From Blastocladiella emersonii ATCC 22665 (Eukaryota > Blastocladiomycota > Blastocladiomycetes > Blastocladiales > Blastocladiaceae): a stretch of 64,000 nucleotides of DNA. The notes under the pieces were generated by a model. It ran no database searches. It was not told the origin of the DNA and saw only the letters and a list, made by a program, of their open reading frames with translations. Within the stretch, counting starts at the first letter, position 1; every line of letters begins with the position of its first letter. The DNA is taken from contig JANHCV010000015.1 in NCBI GenBank assembly GCA_025594325.1, positions 806,001-870,000 of the forward strand. The letters are read 5' to 3'. The translations under genes were made by a program, and so were the position numbers. Below are positions 1-10,341 of the stretch, piece by piece.

Positions 1-2608
1 GGTCGTGGACCAGCGTCGAGTACTTGGCCAGCTTGCGCTCGAGCGTGCGGATGAACTCGACCGACTTGACCAGGATCGTCGCCTTGGACACGGTGTGCCC
101 GCCGACCACGCCGCCCGTCCCGCCGTCGCCCGCTTCATCCTCGTCACCTGCTTCGGGCGGTGGTGCCGATACGGGTTTCGCCATGGCCGCCGCCGTCTGC
201 CGCAGCTCCGGCACGTAGTCGACCAGCAGCTGGAACCCCTGCCGGATCGTGTTGCGCCGCTTCTTCTCCGACTGGATGTGACTTGCCCGCTTGACCACGG
301 GCGGGTGCTGCTCGCCCGCGCCGTCGCCCTGCGCTGCCGCCGGAGCAGCTGGCGCGTCGCTCGCCCGCGCCTTGCGCTTGCGCGGGTTCGCTGCCATCGG
401 CTTGGGTTCTGGCTCCGCCGCCGCATCGCCGCCCTGCTCGCCGGTGCCCGAAAGCCCGAGCCGGTGCACGCCGAGCGCGACCGCGCCCACCCCATTGGTG
501 GCCCCGCCCGCGCTCATGACGCTCGACGTGCGCGCGCGCCGCGCCGGATGCGCCGACGCTGCCGTGGCCGCGGCCGCCGCCGCCGCCGCGAACCCGGACC
601 CCACGGCCGAGTGCGGCGTGATGGGCGTCAGCGGCGGCACGCTGCTCGAGTCCGACGTGCCCGACGCGTGCAGCAGCGGCGGCGGGTGTTGCTGCTGCTG
701 CTGGAACACCTGGAACATGGGCTGCTGTTGCTGCGGCGGCGCCTGCCCGCTCATCATGAACTGGTGCTGGTGTGGCGGCGCCGTCGTCGCGATGAAGAAC
801 GTCGGCGACGCGAGCGGCTGCTGTTGCGGCTGCGGCTGTTGCACGTACACGGGCGTGCCGCCGGTGGCGAGCTGCACCGGGACCAGGACCATCGGCTGGT
901 GGCCGTTCTGCTGCTGTTGTGGCGGCGGGTGGTGGTGTGCGAGCACGGCGCCGGGCGGGAGCTGCAGCTGGAGCACCGTCCCGCCGCCATTCCCAGAATC
1001 GACGGGGGTCGGCGCGAGGATAAACACGCCCTGCGGCTGCTGCTGAGGCTGCTGCTGGACGAGCACCATCGGCTGCTGCTGCTGGTAGTGCTGTTGTGGC
1101 GGCGCGTCAAACGTCGGCGACACGAGCATCGACGACGACGACGCCGACTGCGGGAGGACCGGCGACATGGGCCCGTGCGCGTGTCCGTTCGGCGAGTACA
1201 GCGGCGACCCGAGCGACAGTCCGAGCCCTGTGTGCTGCTGCTGAGGGACGACCTGGAGCCGCAGGTTGTGGATGTTGGCCGGGTTGCTCGGCGGTGGTGG
1301 CGGCGGCGGGTGCACGTCGAGCGGCATCATCTGCTGCTGCTCCTTGTGCGACGGCACCACGACGGGCGGCGGCGGTGGGGGAGGGGACATGATCCCCTGC
1401 CCAAACACCGCGTCCATGGGACTCGCGGCGCCGGCGCTCGGCGGCTCGGCGCCCGTCGCCATCCAGTCGAGGAACATGTCAAAGTACCGCTGCTCGTTGG
1501 CCGACAGCAGCGAGTCGCCGCCCACCGCCCCGCTCGCGGCGGTGGTACCCGCGTCGAACATGAGCGAGTCGGCGGTCCCCGCCCCCGCCCCCGCCCCCGC
1601 GGCGTGCGCGTCGAACAGGCCGCCGAACAGGTCCCCGCCGCCCGTCAGCCACGACGCGTCGCCCGCGCCGAGTCCGGGAGATGGCGGGGCGGGCGGGGCG
1701 AGTGACGCGAGTGGTGGTGGCGGCTGCGGCTGCGATGGGCGTGGTGGCGAGGACACGTCGGGGTGGCCGATTGCCGCGCCCAGCGTGTGGTTCGCATCGA
1801 GTACGGGCGCGGTGGCAGCGGCAGCGGCAGTCCAACCGGCCGGCGACGACGCGCTCTCGGCGAGCGGCGTAGGCGACCGCCGGGTCTGCGGCGCAGCGGA
1901 AGCGGAAGCGAGCAGCGAATGTCGTCGCTCGTGGCGCGCGACGGCCGAGGGATCGAGCAGGCTCGCGGGCGGCGGCGGTGCGCGGTGCGTGTGCGCGGGG
2001 ACGTGCAGCGCGACCGACGACGACGACCCCGCGGGCGACGACGTCACGGGCTTCGCGCCAGCGACGACGCTGCTGGTCCGCGCACGCGGCGGCGGCGGCG
2101 GCGGTGGTGGGGCCGAGGGCGGCGCGGGCGTAAAGTGGTGCGTGACGAACGACGCCGCGGCGGCGTGCGAGAAGGGCGGCGGCGGGTGCGATGACGACGA
2201 GGAGGGCGGTGGTGGCGGTTCCCGCGCCGCGGCCGCGTGCGGATGCGCGTAGTGTGTGTGGCGGTGGTGGTGGTGCGGGTGGTACAGCGGCGGCAGCGTG
2301 GCGGGATCGGCGGACAAGAAGTCGGCCGAGGCCATCTGCGAGTCGATGAAGTGGGCGGGCGTGCGGCGCGCAGCGTACGGGTCCTGCCCACCAGGCGACG
2401 ACGAGGGCGGCGGCGGTCCTGGTGGCGGATGGTGGTAGTGGTGCAGGTACAGGTTGTGCTGGTGGTAGTGCGACGGCTGTGGCGGCGGCGGCGGGAGCGA
2501 CGGTGCCGCCGAGCGCGACCCGGGATGGTGCGGCGGATCGGGCGCGCCGCTGGCAGGGCCAAACAGCGGGAACCGCGAAGGCAGCCCGGGCGAGACGGGC
2601 GGCTGCAT
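1..2608 (-). CDS. bHLH transcription factor, Q/H/P-rich (C-terminus off window)
   Basis: The frame is open from the ATG at 2608 to the window edge (about 869 codons), so the 3' end is missing. The first ~750 residues are low complexity: His-, Pro- and Gln-rich runs and acidic/aromatic patches typical of activation domains. A basic stretch (RKRKAR) precedes the DNA-binding region. Around residue 770 comes a basic region and helix 1 (HIQSEKKRRNTIRQGF) with the His/Glu/Arg pattern of E-box-binding bHLH proteins. Helix 2 (VSKATILVKSVEFIRTLE) follows and runs on into a possible zipper. The two helices are separated by an unusually long loop of roughly 45 residues. The helices resemble the Mlx/Mondo type more than the MyoD type. 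A nuclear E-box regulator is inferred; targets cannot be told. The start was chosen because a TATA box lies about 150 bp upstream and the first ATG after it in this frame is at 2608. Confidence 0.85.
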   Translation of the reverse strand, partial: MQPPVSPGLPSRFPLFGPASGAPDPPHHPGSRSAAPSLPPPPPQPSHYHQHNLYLHHYHHPPPGPPPPSSSPGGQDPYAARRTPAHFIDSQMASADFLSADPATLPPLYHPHHHHRHTHYAHPHAAAAREPPPPPSSSSSHPPPPFSHAAAASFVTHHFTPAPPSAPPPPPPPPRARTSSVVAGAKPVTSSPAGSSSSVALHVPAHTHRAPPPPASLLDPSAVARHERRHSLLASASAAPQTRRSPTPLAESASSPAGWTAAAAATAPVLDANHTLGAAIGHPDVSSPPRPSQPQPPPPLASLAPPAPPSPGLGAGDASWLTGGGDLFGGLFDAHAAGAGAGAGTADSLMFDAGTTAASGAVGGDSLLSANEQRYFDMFLDWMATGAEPPSAGAASPMDAVFGQGIMSPPPPPPPVVVPSHKEQQQMMPLDVHPPPPPPPSNPANIHNLRLQVVPQQQHTGLGLSLGSPLYSPNGHAHGPMSPVLPQSASSSSMLVSPTFDAPPQQHYQQQQPMVLVQQQPQQQPQGVFILAPTPVDSGNGGGTVLQLQLPPGAVLAHHHPPPQQQQNGHQPMVLVPVQLATGGTPVYVQQPQPQQQPLASPTFFIATTAPPHQHQFMMSGQAPPQQQQPMFQVFQQQQQHPPPLLHASGTSDSSSVPPLTPITPHSAVGSGFAAAAAAAATAASAHPARRARTSSVMSAGGATNGVGAVALGVHRLGLSGTGEQGGDAAAEPEPKPMAANPRKRKARASDAPAAPAAAQGDGAGEQHPPVVKRASHIQSEKKRRNTIRQGFQLLVDYVPELRQTAAAMAKPVSAPPPEAGDEDEAGDGGTGGVVGGHTVSKATILVKSVEFIRTLERKLAKYSTLVHD

Positions 2609-3360
2609 GCGGTCGGTCGGTTGGTCGGTCGGTGGAGGGAGGTCGCTACGGTCGGGGCGGGAATCCGCGATGCGTCAGCGCCTGAGGCTCCGGGATGGCG
2701 AGCGCGGGCGGGAGCCGTACAGGGCAAGCAGCGGTCGGTCCCTCTCTCGTGGTGGGTATATAGGGCGGTGGCAGCACTGGGAGAGTGCGCGGCGACTCAG
2801 GGTGCGGGCGTGGTGGTGGCTGACAAAGGAGCGGCGGTGGTGGTCGGCTGAAGCGAGGTCGAGGTCGATGGCGGTGGCGGGCCGGGTCCGGCTAGTTCCA
2901 TGAAGAGTGCATAGAGGGCGGCGGCGTGTGCGTTGCAGGGAGTGGCGGTCCGCGGGCGGGCGCGCTCGGTTCTGCGGGGCGAGATGGGGTCGGAGGAGGG
3001 GAGGGGAGGGCAGTGAAGGTCGGCCATGCGGCCTCGCTGCACGGCCTGCAGCTGGCGCTTCTCCAACTGGCCGCGGTCACGCTCCCCTGCTCGATGCGCA
3101 CCAGAAAGCTGCCCGAGTTCGTGGCCGTTGAAAATTGTGCGGGACGAGAGCACTTGGCTCCCTTTTCGGCCGTCGGTGGCAGACGGCGATGCGGGGAAGT
3201 CGGTCGCGGCGGAGCGGCGGCGAGGAGGCGCTCCGCTTTCACACGACGCGCGCCCACCGCCACCGCCGCCACATGGGTCCCCCCGCCCGCGGCCCCGTTC
3301 GCCGCATGATTTCCTCGCCGCGGCCCGACGCTGACGTCACAGTAAGGTAACCGACATGTA
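2609..3360. other. intergenic region upstream of the bHLH gene and downstream of TPT1
   Basis: No convincing gene is seen. The interval holds the bHLH promoter (TATA 2757-2762). Overlapping minus-strand ORFs near 2797-3425 have no ATG-supported, recognisable product. Confidence 0.5.
2757..2762 (-). promoter_or_regulatory. TATA box of the bHLH gene
   Basis: TATATA read on the minus strand about 150 bp before the ATG at 2608, in otherwise very GC-rich DNA. Confidence 0.55.
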
Positions 3361-4130
3361 TTACGCGTCGACGTCATCCACGCCCATGGAGAGCGGTCGG
3401 CCCTCGCCGTCAGTGACGCGGGCAAAGTACTTTGGCGGGATGACGCCGTCGAACCCGGCCGACAGCACGACGCCGTTGGCGCTCTCGAACCACGCCATCC
3501 CGTCGCGCACGGCGCGCGCTATGTCGACGTAGACGTGCACCTCGCTCGACCGCCGCATGCCCGACACAACGCCGTCCGCACCCGGAAGGCCCTTGGCGCA
3601 GTGCACGTGGTGCCGCCGCATCACCCGCAGCCCGTCGCGCGCGATAAGCGCCCACGCCGCGCGCGTCGTGCCGTGCACCACCACGGCCGGGATGTTGCCC
3701 GCGGCCTCGGTCAGCGGCGTCAGCTCGAGCTGCGTCACCGACGCCAGCGAGTGGCCCTGGTTCGCCCGCACGTACCACGCGCCCGTCGCCGCTTCCTCGC
3801 GCAGCGCGAAACGCTGCTTGTCGTTGGTGGCCACTACCTGCTGCACCGACCCGAGCGTGTACTTGCGGAACTTGGGCAGCGCGAGCTACTCTCCGGTTGA
3901 GGTCAGTGCCCCAGGTCGCAGAGAAGGGTGCGACGTGAACGCACCAGCTCGTCCACGGCGACGTAGCCGTCGGCCGCCATGGTCAGCCCGAGCTCGGCCG
4001 CGCCGTGCCGCAGCGCAAACGACATGAGTTTGGACAGCTGCACGTCGTGCGGGCTGCTGCTGCTGTCCCGGTCCTTGCCGCCGGTGCACGGGTTCCGTTG
4101 CTGCTGCTTGCGTCCAGTTGAAGCCGACAT
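3361..4130 (-). CDS. TPT1: tRNA 2'-phosphotransferase (Tpt1/KptA family)
   Basis: Tpt1 transfers the 2'-phosphate left at tRNA splice junctions to NAD, the last step of fungal tRNA splicing. Exon 1 is 4130-3945 and exon 2 is 3885-3361, separated by a 59-nt intron (3886-3944, GTGCG...TAG); the product is 236 aa. The family signature is clear: SKLMSFALRHG near residue 33, DGYVAVDEL leading over the intron into KFRKYTL, then NDKQRFALRE, VVHGTTRAAWALIARDGL, and a C-terminal VHVYVDIARAV...NGVVLSAGFDGVIPPKYF. These cover the conserved Arg/His residues of the NAD and RNA sites. The length is normal for the family. The intron was placed by frame continuity across the junction. The N-terminal ~25 residues are basic and Gln-rich. 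Confidence 0.93.
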
Positions 4131-4734
4131 CGTGATATCGTGTCTGAGACCGGTGGTGACAGATGCAGTCAGCGCACGATCTGTTGCGCCCAGTCAGGTC
4201 TCTTCATGGCATGAGCTGCATCAGCGTACCACGCACGGGTGAGCTTGACACGACGCGCCGCAGGCCCAGGCACACGCTTGCGACTGCCACCACGATCCCA
4301 AGAGTGATTGCCCATCCACGACAGTTGTGATCGTTGCGCATCCCTCACACACGACGTTAGGCAAGCTCAAGACGTGCTTGCGCAAAGTTTTTGAGTCCCT
4401 GGGGGAAACTTTGACGCAAGGAAAGCGAAGCCCAGTCCGCGCCGCCCGGGCGTGCCCGCTTCACTGCGCGGCTGATCGGACCGCAATCGGAGGCCCCGTG
4501 GCCGTGGCCAACGTGGACCACACAACGAGGTCGTTCCGTCACCGTCCGAAACTCCTGAAAACGCTCTACCTTGCTCTGTAGGGTCAGGATGCGCGGGCGT
4601 CAGGCGAAGGGTTGCGATGCCCTTCGCCCGAACCTGGCCCGCCGCCGCCCCTATAAATTCGGCCCTGCACAGCGCCGGGATCTTCTCTCCCTCATACCAA
4701 TCGTCTTGCATTTAGTCTGATACCCCCAGTCCCC
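4131..4734. other. divergent promoter region between TPT1 and the 4735 gene
   Basis: Separates two head-to-head genes. It holds a good TATA box for the plus-strand gene (4652-4657); no TATA is evident for TPT1. No RNA gene or ORF with support was found. Confidence 0.5.
4652..4657 (+). promoter_or_regulatory. TATA box of the 4735 gene
   Basis: TATAAA in the context CTATAAATTCGG, about 80 bp before the ATG at 4735. The same TATAAATTCGG context recurs at 12934, suggesting a shared core-promoter style. Confidence 0.6.
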
Positions 4735-5562
4735 ATGTCCTTGCCTCTGCAGAGTGGTTGGCAGGTGGAGACGCTCGCAGCGCCCAACTCACTCGCGCCA
4801 CTTGCGACCCTCCCTCGCCCTCGCGATGCTCTCCTACCCGCCAAACCGATCGCACCCCGACCCGCCCTTGCACTCTCCGACCCGCCCGCCACAACGACTC
4901 TCCCTTTTCTCGCAACGAACAAAGACTTCAAAGCCGTCCGCTGTGTTGCTGATCGCGTCAGCAAGCGCCCCAGCTCGAGCTCGGCAACCAAGATCAAGTC
5001 CAAGTTCAAGAAGTCGGTGAGCGTCTTTGCTCGCCGGACTCGGCAGGCCAACCCCATGCCTACCGACCCTCATCGAGTTCCGCGCCAACAACTCGCTGCA
5101 ACATCGATCACCCTCCACAACAAGATCAAGGAAATCGACACCAAGGAGCAGGCCTTCCTGACCTCCCTTGCGCAGCTCGGTCCAGCAGCAACGCCAGACT
5201 CGGTTGAAGCTGCGCAGCGTCACATACAGTGCTATTTTGCCAAGCGGGACGAGGACAACATGGCGGTGCTTGAGTGCATGGACAGCAAACAGGAGCTGTT
5301 GGAGATCGCGTGTGGGAGGTTGGGCTTCTCGCCCGACCGCACAGGTCTCACCAGCAGCACAAGTATCATCAATACCAACAACGAGAACCACGAGCTTCAC
5401 GTTGCCCTTGCTGAACATTCTAAACTGAAGCATGAGGACACCCAGAAGTTCCGAGACGCGCACCGCGAGATCGAGGTGCTGAAAGCTTGGATTTGGTACC
5501 TTGAGACGGCACATGTTGCGGCACGTGAGCCTGCACGTGAGCAGGGCGGTAAGGAGGAGTGA
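4735..5562 (+). CDS. hypothetical coiled-coil protein, 275 aa
   Basis: Single exon with a well-placed TATA box. The N-terminal ~75 residues are Pro/Ala/Leu-rich, followed by a Lys/Arg/Ser-rich stretch (about 75-110). From residue ~125 the protein is helical and charged. The segment starting NENHELHVALAEHSKLK is likely coiled coil and resembles the segment EENLELHAALRKSRDQL of the protein at 7106-8068, which suggests the two are diverged paralogues. I recognise no domain and assign no function. A mitochondrial-type N-terminus is conceivable but not shown. Confidence 0.6.
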   Translation: MSLPLQSGWQVETLAAPNSLAPLATLPRPRDALLPAKPIAPRPALALSDPPATTTLPFLATNKDFKAVRCVADRVSKRPSSSSATKIKSKFKKSVSVFARRTRQANPMPTDPHRVPRQQLAATSITLHNKIKEIDTKEQAFLTSLAQLGPAATPDSVEAAQRHIQCYFAKRDEDNMAVLECMDSKQELLEIACGRLGFSPDRTGLTSSTSIINTNNENHELHVALAEHSKLKHEDTQKFRDAHREIEVLKAWIWYLETAHVAAREPAREQGGKEE

Positions 5563-7105
5563 ACCGTTCCTCCCGTTTTTGTGGATACGGACCGCCAAGG
5601 ATGTTCAAAGTGTCAATCAATATAGATTTGTGTTCAACAACACCATTTAGTGCCTGCAGATGGCAGACATGAGTGTGAGGCAATCGTTTGATATGGTCGC
5701 GATGATCGCGTTCAGAATGATGGTAACCTGATTGTCAGCTTGAACACGAGAGCGTTGTCAAACCGCCGGCTCGCGTCACTGAACGCGAATCGCTCACTTG
5801 GTATAACCCAGAGAACGTCGCATTGGTCCCACACATGGCGTTTGTAGCAATCGATTTGCAAGTGCTCGGTACAAACCAGAGAATATCGTATGTGCCGAGA
5901 CAGTGAATCAACGATATGTTTGGTGGTTAGAATTGGTTTCTCTGGTTCAAGAAAACCGGTTGAAACCTTTCGAACAATCATTATTGGTCTCCCAGGACTC
6001 CCAAACGCGTTGAAACGCTTTCAGAACATTCCAAAACATTCGTTTCGATTAAAGGGGACCAACGCGTTGCGATATCACGTGGTGATCGCGAGACAGCGCG
6101 GGACAGGACGGTGTGGCGTTGGCGGTGGTCGTTCACCAATCGATTCACGCAACTGTCCCGGGACGGCTGCTGATATCCGTTCGGTTCTGCCTCACCCCTT
6201 TCGGTCCTCCCACATAAAAAAATCTAGAGAGTACATGCAACGGAATGCTCCGCTCGATATGGCAGTGCTTGAATACCCCAAACGCCGCCTTTGTGCGATA
6301 ACCCGTCTGGTCGCAAACGGTCCTGTGAACGTCCACACACAAGGGCTTGTCTCACGATGGCGAACTCCACTTGCTTCACAAACTCCGAGTCGCTTCGATC
6401 GATGCCAGCTGCAGGAAACGAAGGTTGGCAGCTGGCGCGGGTAGTCCTTGAGGGGGAGTGAGATACAGAGCATCAACGAGCGCGAGGTTGGACCTGGTCG
6501 CCGCGATTCCTGCCGCCTGGGACACGCGAAGCGAGGTCTCCATGCACCGCAATTCGAGGGCTCGTTGAAAACGTGCTCTCGAGGCCAGGAAAACGTGAAG
6601 CGTGCTTGCCGTGACAATTGGACACACAGATGCGAGCTGTGATGGCCCCAGCGAACGCGGACCGCTCTCGCGTTTTTGAACGCTGCCGCGACTCATCCTT
6701 ACCGTTCCGTGGCTCCCTAGAATGGCAACGCACACTAGACCTGCATGAAAACGTGCTCTCGCTCGACCAGCTGATCAGAGCGAGGGTTGGATTGGTGCCG
6801 TTTGGGGCGAGCGTGACCAGCTCATCAATCATGACGCGCGTTGACGCACACGTTTGTTACATCGTTTCATCCTCGCACTGTCCAACGCGGGAAGGTATCC
6901 TGCAAACCATGCAGTCTGGGTGCGAGCAAGCGGGTTCGTCGCGCTGCAGCCGGCCAGCGGTTAGCGACGCCTATAAAACCCCCCGCGTCGCGCTGTCATC
7001 CTCCCTCTCTCGCCAACAAACCGCTCTACTCTTGCGCAAAGTTTCCTCGCTGCCCTTCTCTCGCTCCCGCCCTCAGATCACTCCTTTTGTGCAGCGCCTG
7101 CTCTT
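5563..7105. other. gene-poor interval, about 1.5 kb
   Basis: AT-richer than the flanking genes. Short ORFs here (5890-6444, 6618-7337 and others) lack protein-like composition and overlap the promoter of the next gene. The string GAAAACGTGCTCTCG occurs twice (about 6567 and 6747). The TATA box for the 7106 gene is near the end. Confidence 0.45.
6972..6977 (+). promoter_or_regulatory. TATA box of the 7106 gene
   Basis: TATAAA in CCTATAAAACCC, about 130 bp upstream of the ATG, followed by a CT-rich leader. Confidence 0.55.
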
Positions 7106-8068
7106 ATGTCTCAGCAACAGCACAGAAACCAGATGTCGCGTGCACCTGGCGCAGCACCACACACTGCTGTGCCTCGCGCTGCCCATCCCCCAGCTGGGCA
7201 CATCAACTCCACTGCTCAGACAGCGCGTCCTCTTCCTGGGCACGGCAGCTGCTCTGATGCAGTTCACGACCACCAAGAACGTGACAAGAAACCCAAGATC
7301 GACAAGCCAACTGACACCAAGAACGCGCTCAACATGATGGACAAGAAGGTCTACGCCCGCCGCTCCCAGCCGCGCCATTCCCAGCTACACCGCGCTGATT
7401 CGATCGACCTGTTGCACGATTTGGAGCATCAGGATGACGTTTCAGCGCCAGCTGACGATGCGGATGGAGACGAACTCCTCTTGTCCATCGGCCGATTTGA
7501 TGCCGTGGCCCGTGCAGAGCAAAAATGCCAAGAATTGGCTGGTGTGTGCAAGAATGCCATGGCCATGGTGTCCAATCCTGCTGCCAAGACCATTATCGTC
7601 GCTCATACCGCTATCACGTATTCCGGAGAGCTCGAGCAGATCATCAAGACGACGTCCAAGGTTCAGTCACACCTGCTTACTCATATCGCTCAGCAACCTG
7701 ACAAGGAGTTTCTCCTTGATACGCTGGAGGAGAACCTGGAGCTCCACGCTGCGCTGCGCAAGAGTCGCGATCAACTCGCTGCTGAGCAGCAGGAAAAGAC
7801 CGCCTTGATTAACCTGCTCACGCTGCTCAGCAACAAGCTCAAAGATTACCACCACAATACCCAGTTTCTCGACCGCGTCGAAACCTTGCATGGCGCGGAG
7901 CCAACGAATTGCGTTCCCACGCTTGTGGATGTCAAGAACGCTGAAAACGAGTACCTCGACACTTTGATTCGGTTCACAGATGCAAATTTCCATGCTATGG
8001 AGAAGCGGGGTGCTGATTGCCTGGATTCGCAAGACGCGGAACCTGGTGCAAAGCGCCAACGGACGTGA
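7106..8068 (+). CDS. hypothetical coiled-coil protein with C-terminal basic tail, 320 aa
   Basis: Single exon. Residues 1-100 are polar and low complexity; from ~140 on the protein is predicted helical with coiled-coil character. The very C-terminus (AKRQRT) looks like a nuclear localisation signal, similar to the C-terminal KRTRV of the coiled-coil protein at 10342-12279. Shares an ENxELHxAL segment with the 4735 product. Function unknown; a nuclear structural or scaffold role is only a guess from composition. Confidence 0.6.
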   Translation: MSQQQHRNQMSRAPGAAPHTAVPRAAHPPAGHINSTAQTARPLPGHGSCSDAVHDHQERDKKPKIDKPTDTKNALNMMDKKVYARRSQPRHSQLHRADSIDLLHDLEHQDDVSAPADDADGDELLLSIGRFDAVARAEQKCQELAGVCKNAMAMVSNPAAKTIIVAHTAITYSGELEQIIKTTSKVQSHLLTHIAQQPDKEFLLDTLEENLELHAALRKSRDQLAAEQQEKTALINLLTLLSNKLKDYHHNTQFLDRVETLHGAEPTNCVPTLVDVKNAENEYLDTLIRFTDANFHAMEKRGADCLDSQDAEPGAKRQRT

Positions 8069-10341
8069 CCTGGTGAGAGAATTTTGTTTGATTTGTCTCG
8101 TGTGCTGTGCTAGAATAAAGTTGTTTTTGCTCTTACTTAGCTTTTCTACACTTGATACGAGTGATGTGATTGCAGCTGTGATCTCTTTTTGCAGGCTCTG
8201 CACGGGAATCTTTCAGGATGCATACTTCATTTATTGGGCGCTAGCCGTACCGAATACGCGCTTGATGGAGTCAGGTGAGCAAAGAGACGAACGGGGCGAC
8301 GCGGAAGACATCTGCACGTGACCGAAATTCCTCGCGTGATTCATTCATATAAACTCGAGCAGCGTCAAAGCGCCCATCAGACACATCAACACCAGCCGGC
8401 GTGGCGCAACGCGTCCTTTTGCGGTGCCGCCGCTGGCCCACGCGGCTGACCTGCTCGAGAGGCTCAAGCGCGTCATGACCGTGGCTCTCAGGCGTTAAGC
8501 TGACACGCAACACTGTGGTCAGCTACCTGATCAACCTGGTGCTGTTCACAGCGCCAGTCCCGTCGTGGGTCGCCTAGGCCTAGCTCGGAAAAATTGGCGA
8601 CGCGGGGTGCAAGCATCTCTGCAACGCGCAGGATGTGGCCAAGAAAATTCGACACGATTGATCAATGCTCTGTGGCTCAAACAGATGGACGCCATTGCGT
8701 GCTTGCTGTTTACTCAAGCGGATCCTCGTTGTCACCTATGTCATGATGGGGCGGTTTGCATCCTCTTCAATCAGCTGGCTGTTGGTGACTTTGCCTTACC
8801 TTGGAGGGAGCCTGGGGTGGTTGGCTTTTGCTGGCCTTTTTGTTTGTTGGGCACGCAAATCGGCCAATGAAATATCCAATGTCATTCAATTTCTTTGTTG
8901 CGTGTGTATTCGATTTAACTATTCCGTGCATTCTTCTTCTCGTTAACGCGCTGACACGCGACTAGTACGCGTCCAGCCTGCTGCCCAGGTTCTCGCTCAT
9001 AGTCAACAAAGCGTGTCAAAGCTCACCGATGCCAACCTCGTGCAAGCTTTAAAGGCACTTCATAGTACCTACAGCTTGGGATTCTCGAATTCCTACCATC
9101 CTCCACGAAGCGCGCTCGTCCTCGTCGAAACAATCGGTGCGCCTAACGTGATCGCGTTGCGCCACTCAGCCACTCCGGCGCGCCACTGTGGCGCAGTCCG
9201 AAACAAGCGCGCGTCCACTACGATCCGAGTGTAGAGGAAACGCAAACCTGAACGTGAATTCTCGACCAGTTCGAAGCGCAAGAGTCGCACAACAACGGCC
9301 TTCCACATGAGCAGCTCCCCGCTGCTGAGGATCCGCGCGATCTCAGCCCAGTGCTTGTAACACCCGCGTGTGTTGTTTCGACTACTAGAGCTACCACACC
9401 CGCGTGCGCTACTGCCAGCAGTTAGCCAAGGTATGCGTCGATTCGCGCGGCAGTCACCACTTGCGTCATTTGGGAACTTCACAGCAAAGTGGATCTCCAG
9501 ATCGATTTGAGAGCACCCCACTGGGTCGCAGCTTGATCAGGGCTCGCGTTCTTACCGAGCGCACGTTGCACGGCCACACCGCTCACGGTGGCCGCGCGCC
9601 CACAAGTCGTTGGCGAGCTCGACGGGCGCGACGGCACACGCACGGCACACCCCGGAAGCATGACTTAGCGCCGTGTGACACGAGCAGCGTAGAATCCAGA
9701 GGTTGTAGAAGCAGTGGTTCAAAGCGAGCCCTCACTAACTAAAAAATTCGCTGTTCACAGTGGTCGCGAAGGGCGCATCGTGAAGGCCGTATTGGCGCTC
9801 CTGCGCATGATGTCACTCGCACAATAAGTTTTCGGCGGTACTGTGGGAGCCGAAGAGCCGCAACGCGAGGAAGCGGGGCCACGGAACTGAACGACGTGCT
9901 CAAGGCGTCGTTGGAACATTCGACGAGGCCGCTGAGGGTATCCATCGTAATAACACTGCATCAGCTTCATGATTGCAACGAGTGGAAGGAGACATTGCAC
10001 TGGGTGGATGCTGCGCGAACACACGGCGGAGAGAGACTGCAGTTCGCTTGCGTTGCATGCGTGCGTGGTGTGGCGTCATGCGAACGGTTCGCGCGTGGGC
10101 CGCGTGGGAAAGCAAGCGACACGTCAGCCTGTCCGCGCCCGGGCTCGTGCCGCGCTAGTCTCTCGGGACAAGGCGCTGTGGCGCCGCCGTGTGGCTTGCG
10201 GCGTTTCACTGCGGCGACAGCTGACAGCGCCGCAGCGGCTGGCCCCGAGACTCGTGCCGCGCCCTCCTTCCCCGATCCAGCGAAGAAGGAAGGGACCGGC
10301 GCCCCGAGCTGCGCCAAAACTGCGCTCCAACCTCAATTGCT
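8069..10341. other. long intergenic interval with recurring GC motifs
   Basis: About 2.3 kb without a supportable gene. It holds a TATA box (TATAAA 8348-8353) followed by a short open stretch that looks like coding remnant, ending near 8502. The 13-mer CGCGTTGCGCCAC occurs at 9153-9165 and, as its reverse complement, at 8401-8413. ORFs around 9896-10352 overlap each other in three frames and have no protein-like features. Confidence 0.45.
8389..8420. repeat. dispersed ~31-bp repeat, copy 1 (copy 2 at 12881-12911)
   Basis: Both copies contain GTGGCGCAACGCGTC preceded by ACACCAGCC and followed by a T-rich run, with only two differences over ~31 bp. One copy lies just after a TATA box, the other just before one. 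Confidence 0.55.

Noticed and set aside
5-1705. 566-codon plus-strand open frame
   Set aside because: Arg/Leu/Val-rich shadow of the bHLH gene on the minus strand, which has clear domain text.
2797-3425. minus-strand open frames between the bHLH gene and TPT1
   Set aside because: Text such as QLEKRQLQAVQRGR is suggestive, but the frames overlap each other and no domain or conserved start was found.
5890-6444. 184-codon plus-strand open frame in the gene-poor interval
   Set aside because: No codon bias, no domain, overlapping frames of similar length; treated as chance.
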